Source: Actinomycetes bacterium
GTDB taxonomy: Bacteria; Actinomycetota; Acidimicrobiia; Acidimicrobiales; RAAP-2
Reading direction: 5' to 3'
Length of the DNA: 10,438 nt
Assembly: GCA_021795095.1 (NCBI GenBank)
Contig: JAJYPU010000057.1
Location: 1-10,438 of the forward strand
Both the position numbers and the translations under genes were made by a program. Numbering within the stretch: the stretch's first letter is position 1; every line of letters begins with the position of its first letter. The notes beneath the pieces were generated by a model that ran no database searches, was not told the DNA's origin, and was given only the letters and a program-made list of their open reading frames with translations. Positions 5,788 to 10,438 of this stretch are shown in pieces.

Positions 5788-6252
5788 ATGCCGAACGTGG
5801 ACGATGAGCGCTCACCTGAATTGGACGAAGTTGCGGACCGACTCCGGTCGATCGTCGGGCGCCTGGGGCGGTCGCTGCGCGCGGCCCAGGGCGCGAGTCC
5901 ACTGTCGCCGAGCCAGCGTGACGTGTTGCGGGTGGTCGTGCGCCGCGGGCCGATCCGCATCGCCGCCGTCGCCGCCGACGAGGGCATGAACATCACCATG
6001 GTGTCTCGAATCGTCAGTCACCTTGAACGGGAGTCCCTGGTCGAGCGAAGCCTCGACTCCGAGGACGAGCGCGTGGTGCACGTCGCGCCGACGCGCGCCG
6101 GTCGCCGACTCGCCGACGCATTGCGCCGCGAACGTACCGCGGTGCTCGGTGAGGCGCTCGCGAAATTGAGTGACCGCGAACTTCGTCGATTGCACGAGGC
6201 GCTGCCCATTCTCGACCTTGTCGCTGACGACGTCTCCGCGGTGCGTCGATGA
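5788..6252 (+). CDS. MarR-family transcriptional regulator
   Basis: A 154-residue winged helix-turn-helix regulator, expected to bind DNA as a dimer and release it when a small ligand binds. LSPSQRDVLRVVVRRGPIRI (39-58) begins the DNA-binding domain. The recognition helix is around ADEGMNITMVSRIVSHLERE (63-82). The wing is RSLDSEDERVVHVAPTRAG (87-105), with the conserved Asp-x-x-Asp-x-Arg pattern (DSEDER). The C-terminal helices (106-154) would complete the dimer interface. There is no cysteine, so thiol-based oxidant sensing is unlikely. The ATG at 5788 lacks a good ribosome site; a GTG at 5797 is an alternative. The stop overlaps the exporter start by 4 bases (ATGA), so this is probably the local repressor of that exporter. 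The ligand is unknown. Confidence 0.85.
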   Translation: MPNVDDERSPELDEVADRLRSIVGRLGRSLRAAQGASPLSPSQRDVLRVVVRRGPIRIAAVAADEGMNITMVSRIVSHLERESLVERSLDSEDERVVHVAPTRAGRRLADALRRERTAVLGEALAKLSDRELRRLHEALPILDLVADDVSAVRR

Positions 6253-7496
6253 GCCTGCGTTCGACGGCGGAGCGCACGTTCTCATCACTCGCCAACGCAA
6301 ACTACCGTAAGTTCTTCCTCGGCCAGTCGACGTCGCTCGTGGGCACGTGGATGCAATCGACGGCGCAGTCGTGGCTGGTGCTGGTGTTGACCCACTCGGC
6401 GACGGCGATCGGCGTGGTCGTCGCGCTGCAGACGCTCCCCGTGCTCTTGCTCGGGCCCTACGGCGGGGTAATCGCCGATCGGGTCGACAAACGACGCCTC
6501 CTCATCGTCTTGCAGTCGTTGATGGCGGTCCAGGCCGCCGTGCTCGCGGCGTTCACGCTGGCCCACGATGTCACCTACCTCGACGTGTGCGTCCTCGCGT
6601 TCGTGCTCGGACTGAACAACAGCTTTGAAAACCCCTCGCGTCAAGCCTTCATGCTCGAGATGGTGGGCCCGGCGGACCTTCGCAACGCGGTGAGCCTCAA
6701 TTCCACGATGAATAACGCGGCGCGGGCCGTTGGTCCGGCGGTCGCCGGCGTGCTGATCGCGGCCGTCGGTGAGGGGTGGTGTTTCGTCCTCAACGCAGTC
6801 AGCTTCATCGCCGTCGTCGGATCGCTCATGGCGATGGATCGTTCGGCCCTGTCGCCCAGTCCACCCGCCGCGCGCGACCGCGGTCAGCTCCGGGCGGGGT
6901 TCCGTTACGTGGCCCATGCGCCGTCGCTGTTGATCCCACTGATCATGATGGGGCTCGTCGGAACATTCGCCTACGAATTCCAAGTGACGCTCCCGGTCGT
7001 GGCGTCCCAGGTGTTCCATGGCGGGTCCCGTGCGTACGGCCTCCTGGTGACTGCAATGGGGGTCGGCGCGGTCGTGGGTGGGCTGGTGTCGGCCACGCGC
7101 GGTCGCGTGGGCATCGCGCCGATGGTCGCCGCGAGCGCGACCTTCGGCGCATTGCTCGCCGTCGCCTCGGTCGCGCCCATCATCGATCTTGAGATCGTGG
7201 CCTTGGCCCTGGTTGGCTTCGCGAGCGTCTCGTTCTTGTCGATGGGCAACTCGACACTCCAGCTCGCGAGCGACCCCGCCATGCGCGGGCGGGTGATGGC
7301 GTTGTGGGCGGTCGCGTTCATGGGTTCGACGCCGATCGGTGGACCACTCGTCGGACTGGTGACGAGCCACTGGGGCGCGCGCGTAGGCCTCGGCGTGGGC
7401 GCACTCTCGTGCCTGGTCGCGGCGCTCGTCGGACTACTGGTCGTGCGCCGGGCCAGGGCCGCCTCGGGCGAGCTGGCTGACCGCGCCCTCGGTTAG
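6249..7496 (+). CDS. MFS transporter, probable drug or siderophore-type exporter
   Basis: A 415-residue inner-membrane protein with about 12 hydrophobic segments, of the MFS group related to EntS and the 'transmembrane secretion effector' family. The N-terminus ANYRKFFLGQSTSLVGTWMQ (17-36) and the segment FVLGLNNSFENPSRQAFMLE (118-137) are typical of that group. MFS motif A is visible between helices 2 and 3 as GGVIADRVDKRR (72-83). A hydrophilic linker (about 197-217) separates the two six-helix halves. The second half contains MRGRVMALWAVAFMGSTPIG (345-364), also characteristic. Translation is coupled to marR by a 4-base ATGA overlap, suggesting an inducible efflux module driven by the proton gradient. 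Substrate cannot be read from the sequence. The gene ends tail to tail with the next one, overlapping by 4 bases. Confidence 0.88.
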   Translation: MSLRSTAERTFSSLANANYRKFFLGQSTSLVGTWMQSTAQSWLVLVLTHSATAIGVVVALQTLPVLLLGPYGGVIADRVDKRRLLIVLQSLMAVQAAVLAAFTLAHDVTYLDVCVLAFVLGLNNSFENPSRQAFMLEMVGPADLRNAVSLNSTMNNAARAVGPAVAGVLIAAVGEGWCFVLNAVSFIAVVGSLMAMDRSALSPSPPAARDRGQLRAGFRYVAHAPSLLIPLIMMGLVGTFAYEFQVTLPVVASQVFHGGSRAYGLLVTAMGVGAVVGGLVSATRGRVGIAPMVAASATFGALLAVASVAPIIDLEIVALALVGFASVSFLSMGNSTLQLASDPAMRGRVMALWAVAFMGSTPIGGPLVGLVTSHWGARVGLGVGALSCLVAALVGLLVVRRARAASGELADRALG

Positions 7497-8413
7497 GCCC
7501 AGGTCGAGCGCTGCGCGGTGAACTCGACAGTTAGCCAGATGTCGTGAGGCAACTGGTCGAGCTTGGCGAACAACGCGTTTCGCACCTGGTCTGACTGGTA
7601 CGCGGTCCACGAGGGCGACACGATGAACTCGAGTTCGACGTAGAATTTGCGGCCGATCTTGGTCATGCGCAGGTGTCGGTCACCGAGGCCGAACTGCGTC
7701 ACCACCTCGTTGACGGCGTCGTTCGCCGGCCCGCGCAGATCGATGTCGGGACTGCCCTCGACCAACTCGATGAACGTGGTGTGGATCATGCGCAGCGGCG
7801 GCGCCACGAAGACCAGGCACGCGAGGATCACGAGGGATGGGTCGAGGTAGTGCGCGACGCGAGCCGCTGACGTCCCAATCAAGAGATGGGCGGCGATGTA
7901 GGCGATGATCATCGCCGAGCCGAGCACGCCGCCGGTGAGCCACTGCGTCGCCTCGGCGCGCACGAGCTCTGAGTCACGCGCGAAGCGCCGTAGCCACCAC
8001 CACACGCCGGTCGGGACGATGAGTGAGACGACGGCATAACCGACACCCCATCCCGAGGCGAGGGTGTCACCGCCGTGGATGATCGAGAGCACGGCGTTGA
8101 ACGTGGCGTACGCGCAGGTCGCGAGTAGCGCGACGGCCTCGACGCCGATGATCAGCGGGACCAGCGCCTCGCGTCCGAAGGGGTAGCGCGAGGTCGGTCC
8201 GCTGGCGACGAGGATCGAGACTCGAATGGCCATCCACGACAGGCCGATCCCGAGGAAGGTGTAGAACCCGTCGAACAAGATGATCTGTGAGCCGGTGATG
8301 ACGCCGATGGCGATGCCGATGGCGGCCAGGACCATGCCGTAGGCCATGGAGAGACCGAGCGCCCGACGCTCACGACCGAACTCATCGAGGACCCCGCCGG
8401 CCTCGCTTGTCAT
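7493..8413 (-). CDS. Cation diffusion facilitator-like membrane protein with altered metal site
   Basis: A 306-residue protein with the cation diffusion facilitator (CDF) layout: about six membrane helices in residues 20-207, then a cytosolic C-terminal domain (about 208-306) containing GDRHLRMTKIGRKFYVELEF. It resembles the predicted Co/Zn/Cd transporter group with RYPFGREALVPLI (77-89) after helix 2. Against E. coli YiiP, the helix-2 site keeps Asp48 (YiiP Asp45) but has Thr52 in place of Asp49. In helix 5, VRAEATQWLTGG (151-162) puts Gln157 and Gly161 where YiiP has His153 and Asp157. Three of the four usual zinc ligands are therefore changed, so the substrate may differ or transport may be lost. 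The start ATG at 8413 has GAGGGGG about four bases upstream; the frame is open 210 bases further, but that part has no family character. It diverges from the oxidoreductase gene. Confidence 0.8.
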   Translation of the reverse strand: MTSEAGGVLDEFGRERRALGLSMAYGMVLAAIGIAIGVITGSQIILFDGFYTFLGIGLSWMAIRVSILVASGPTSRYPFGREALVPLIIGVEAVALLATCAYATFNAVLSIIHGGDTLASGWGVGYAVVSLIVPTGVWWWLRRFARDSELVRAEATQWLTGGVLGSAMIIAYIAAHLLIGTSAARVAHYLDPSLVILACLVFVAPPLRMIHTTFIELVEGSPDIDLRGPANDAVNEVVTQFGLGDRHLRMTKIGRKFYVELEFIVSPSWTAYQSDQVRNALFAKLDQLPHDIWLTVEFTAQRSTWA

Positions 8414-8533
8414 AGCGCCCCCTCTCGCTACGACGGTAGTGGTCGGGCGCGCGATCCGCGGAGATGGTGCGTCGCGCTGAAAGGGCGCGGCCCGAGAGCG
8501 TCCGACCGGTCCTGACGTATCGCTCGTGTCGAT

Positions 8534-8561
8534 TTGGGGTAACGACGAGTGTGAGTACAGT
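8534..8561 (+). promoter_or_regulatory. Probable leaderless promoter of the F420-type oxidoreductase
   Basis: TACAGT (8556-8561) matches the TANNNT -10 pattern and ends six bases before the GTG at 8568, so transcription would begin at the start codon itself. A weak TTGGGG (8534-8539) lies 16 bases upstream as a possible -35. No Shine-Dalgarno sequence precedes the GTG, which fits leaderless translation, common in actinobacteria. Confidence 0.45.
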
Positions 8562-8567
8562 CGAATC

Positions 8568-9605
8568 GTGCTGCTCGACACCGATCTCACCTTCGACCCG
8601 GACGGACGATATGCGGCGGCCACGGAGGCCGAGGCTGACGGCTACGCGGGTCTGTGGGCCGCCGAGGTGGGCCACGACCCGCTGCTCGTGCTCGCCGGTG
8701 CGGCCACCGTCACCTCGCGCATCGAGCTCGGCACCGGGATCATCGTCGCCTTCGGGCGCAGTCCCATGATCACCGCGACGCAGGCCAACGACGTGCAGCG
8801 GCTCTCGCGCGGACGGCTCCTGCTCGGAATCGGTAGCCAGATCAAGCCGCACATCGAGAAGCGCTATTCGATGCCGTGGTCGCACCCGGCACCGAGAATG
8901 CGCGAGTACATATTGGCGATGCGGGCGATCTGGTCCGCCTGGAACGACGGAACGGCCCTCAACTTTCGCGGTGAGTACTACCGCCACACGCTGATGACAC
9001 CGTTCTTCAGTCCGGCGCCACACGACTATGGCGCGCCCCGAGTCCTCCTCGCCGCCGTGGGCGAGCTCATGACCGAGGTCGCAGGTGAAGTGGCCGACGG
9101 GCTTTTGGTGCACCCGTTCACGACCGAGCGGTACCTGCGCGAGGTAACGGTGCCGGCGCTCGAGCGTGGACTCGCTCGATCAACGCGAACGCGTCGTGAC
9201 TTCCAGATCTCGTTCTCGGGGTTGATCGCCAGTGGTGCGGACGACGTGGCCCAGCGCGACGCCGAGGCCGACGTTCGCGCCCAGATCGCCTTCTACGCGT
9301 CGACCCCGGCGTACCGCGGGGTACTCGAACTACACGGGTGGGGGGGACTGCAGCCGGAGCTGGCCCAACTCGCGCGTCGCGGCGAGTGGGCGGCGATGGG
9401 CGACTTGATCCCCGACGACGTGCTCGACGCCGTCGCAATCGTTGCGGCGCCGAAGGATGTCGCGGCGGCGCTTCGCGCGCGATTCGGTGACGTGGTCGAC
9501 CGCTTCAGCATCTACGCCCCGTCGGGGATGGCTGACGGTACTCGCCGTACTATTGCCCGGGGGCTTGGATTGATAGTCGATCAACAACCGGAGGAACCCG
9601 CGTGA
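8568..9605 (+). CDS. LLM-class F420-dependent oxidoreductase (TIGR03617-like)
   Basis: A 345-residue luciferase-like TIM-barrel protein, probably using coenzyme F420 for hydride transfer in the cytoplasm; the substrate is unknown. It closely matches the MSMEG_2256-type subfamily as I recall it. Shared features are DGYAGLWAAEVGHDPLL (24-40), IELGTGIIVAFGRSPM (52-67), a GRLLLGIGSQIKPHIEKRY stretch (82-100), MPWSHPAPRMREY (102-114), HTLMTPFFSP (140-149) and VAGEVADGLLVHPF (171-184). Length is normal. The frame extends to a GTG at 8526, but family members begin near LLDTDLTF. The GTG at 8568 sits right after a -10-like TACAGT, so it is preferred. The stop overlaps the next gene's GTG by 4 bases (GTGA), so the pair is translationally coupled. 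It could use FMN instead of F420. Confidence 0.85.
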   Translation: MLLDTDLTFDPDGRYAAATEAEADGYAGLWAAEVGHDPLLVLAGAATVTSRIELGTGIIVAFGRSPMITATQANDVQRLSRGRLLLGIGSQIKPHIEKRYSMPWSHPAPRMREYILAMRAIWSAWNDGTALNFRGEYYRHTLMTPFFSPAPHDYGAPRVLLAAVGELMTEVAGEVADGLLVHPFTTERYLREVTVPALERGLARSTRTRRDFQISFSGLIASGADDVAQRDAEADVRAQIAFYASTPAYRGVLELHGWGGLQPELAQLARRGEWAAMGDLIPDDVLDAVAIVAAPKDVAAALRARFGDVVDRFSIYAPSGMADGTRRTIARGLGLIVDQQPEEPA

Positions 9606-9955
9606 ACGTTTTGATGATCCTGAATGACCCGCCGTACGGCAACGAACGCACCTACAACGCACTTCGCCTCGCGATGAACCTGCAGCGCAATCACGCCGAC
9701 GTCGTACTGACCGTGTTCCTCATGGGTGACGCGACCCTCGGCGCGAAGACCGGCCAGCACACGCCGGACGGGTACTACAACATCGAGCGGATGCTGAAGG
9801 GCGTGCTCGTCAAGGGCGGACGGGTCCTCACGTGCGGTACGTGCATTGACACGCGCGGTATCACCGAGTCCGAACTGCTTGAGGGTGCGGCGCGAAGCTC
9901 GATGGACGAACTCGGCAACCTGACGCTCGAGGCCGAGCGGGTCCTCGTCTTCTGA
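9602..9955 (+). CDS. DsrE/YchN-family small protein
   Basis: A 117-residue protein with the DsrE fold: MNVLMILNDPPYGNERTYNA (1-20) at the N-terminus, VVLTVFLMGDA (34-44) as a central strand, and the family's cysteine loop VLTCGTCIDTRGI (75-87) with Cys78 and Cys81, followed by SSMDELGNLTLEAERVLVF (99-117). DsrE proteins take part in sulfur-relay or persulfide transfer, but many homologues outside sulfur oxidisers have no known role. The GTG start at 9602 has GGAGGA (9590-9595) about six bases upstream and overlaps the oxidoreductase stop by 4 bases. The two cysteines two residues apart could form a redox pair or carry a persulfide. No dsr or tus genes are nearby, so a sulfur role here is inference. 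Confidence 0.85.
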   Translation: MNVLMILNDPPYGNERTYNALRLAMNLQRNHADVVLTVFLMGDATLGAKTGQHTPDGYYNIERMLKGVLVKGGRVLTCGTCIDTRGITESELLEGAARSSMDELGNLTLEAERVLVF

Positions 9956-10438
9956 TCACGCCGTGCGCCCGTCCTCGGCGGGCGTGAGCGAGCGACGAAG
10001 TTTGAGCATCAGCGCCGAGCCGAGCAACGCGGTGAGCCCGATCGACATCGGCCACCAGTTTCCGAGGCCGTTGCCGAAGTAGAGGGCGGTGATCAGCGGG
10101 GCCACTGTGCCCGAGACGGCCCACGTCGCTCCAGACGCGGCGTTGTAGCGACCGCGCAGGTGCTCGGGGGCGATCTCGTTGACGAGCGCCGAGCCGACGG
10201 GCTGGAGCATGGTCTCGGCGAAGGCGAAGATCACCATCGAGACGCTCAGCGTGACGAACGCGACGACGGGCGGCATCGCAAGCGCCGTAGCCAACGCGAT
10301 CCAGAAGACGCACCAGAGCGCGCCGACGACGGCCAGCACGCGGGTGCGGCTATGCCCGTCAATTCGGTTAAGCGTCCAGAGTTGCGCGAGCACGATGGTC
10401 GAGGTGTTGAAGAAGAAGATGACCCCGATGTCGTGCAC
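9956..10438 (-). CDS. MFS transporter, C-terminal part (cut by window edge)
   Basis: The last 160 residues visible of a membrane transporter that continues beyond the right edge. About five to six hydrophobic segments are present. Between them lies a cytoplasmic loop IAPEHLRGRYNAASGATWAV (residues 88-107 of the visible part), typical of MFS drug-type exporters at the loop between helices 10 and 11. The chain ends in a short charged tail, LRRSLTPAEDGRTA. The GTG at the very edge (10438) is probably an internal valine rather than a start, since at least half of a normal 400-residue MFS protein is missing. Its TGA abuts the DsrE gene's TGA directly, with no base between the two convergent genes. 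It is a different MFS branch from the one at 6249-7496; substrate unknown. Confidence 0.8.
   Translation of the reverse strand: MHDIGVIFFFNTSTIVLAQLWTLNRIDGHSRTRVLAVVGALWCVFWIALATALAMPPVVAFVTLSVSMVIFAFAETMLQPVGSALVNEIAPEHLRGRYNAASGATWAVSGTVAPLITALYFGNGLGNWWPMSIGLTALLGSALMLKLRRSLTPAEDGRTA

Noticed and set aside
6285..7370. 361-codon minus-strand open frame
   Set aside because: It is a His/Arg/Asp-rich mirror of the MFS gene with no domain character, a usual effect of high GC content.
8526..8567. Earlier GTG start for the oxidoreductase
   Set aside because: The extra 14 residues overlap a probable -10 element and are absent in family members as I know them.
8414..8623. 70-codon N-terminal extension of the CDF-like gene
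   Set aside because: It covers the divergent promoter region and the start of the oxidoreductase gene, and has no family similarity; the ATG at 8413 has a strong purine-rich ribosome site.
8382..9113. 243-codon minus-strand open frame
   Set aside because: It is antisense to the F420-type oxidoreductase gene; no recognisable motifs.

Overview
The window is GC-rich DNA from what looks like an actinobacterium. Pointers to this are an F420-type luciferase-like oxidoreductase, GTG starts, a probable leaderless promoter and an E1alpha/E1beta/E2 2-oxo-acid dehydrogenase cluster with tight overlaps. A class such as Acidimicrobiia is plausible, but the sequence alone does not settle it. There are nine recognisable genes, one of them cut by the right edge, plus one small broken-looking gene. 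No rRNA, tRNA, CRISPR array, insertion sequence or phage gene was seen.

Layout. Positions 1-587 hold no large gene. This stretch has an extended hairpin (10-76), a short dyad (98-113), a minus-strand small membrane-protein gene that appears split by a one-base frameshift (124-322) and a bulged hairpin (463-521). A glutaryl-CoA dehydrogenase gene follows on + (588-1772). The 260-base convergent gap after it carries a small hairpin and a perfect 38-bp palindrome (1928-1965). The minus-strand operon pdhA-pdhB-pdhC (5470 down to 2033) encodes E1alpha, E1beta and E2 of a pyruvate dehydrogenase-type complex; its E3 subunit is not in the window. The 317-base divergent gap 5471-5787 holds a dyad in the pdh leader, three successive hairpins (5605-5693) and a likely MarR operator just before marR. 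marR and an MFS exporter gene overlap by 4 bases on + (5788-7496). The exporter meets a minus-strand cation-diffusion-facilitator-like gene (7493-8413) tail to tail. Diverging from that is a + pair, an F420-type oxidoreductase (8568-9605) and a DsrE-family protein (9602-9955), also overlapping by 4 bases. The last feature is the 3' part of a second MFS gene on the minus strand (9956 to the edge).

How the genes work together. Glutaryl-CoA dehydrogenase (lysine/tryptophan/glutarate breakdown towards crotonyl-CoA) and the pdh operon (pyruvate to acetyl-CoA) are central acyl-CoA metabolism, but they converge and need not be co-regulated. marR-MFS is a standard self-regulated efflux module. The oxidoreductase-DsrE pair has unknown substrates; its translational coupling suggests a shared role.

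Most of the window is ordinary core and accessory metabolism, and I found no convincing new multi-gene system. The items most worth a second look are the frameshifted small membrane protein, the three-hairpin cluster between pdhA and marR, the 38-bp palindrome, the CDF-like protein lacking most of the usual metal-site residues, and the coupled oxidoreductase-DsrE pair.
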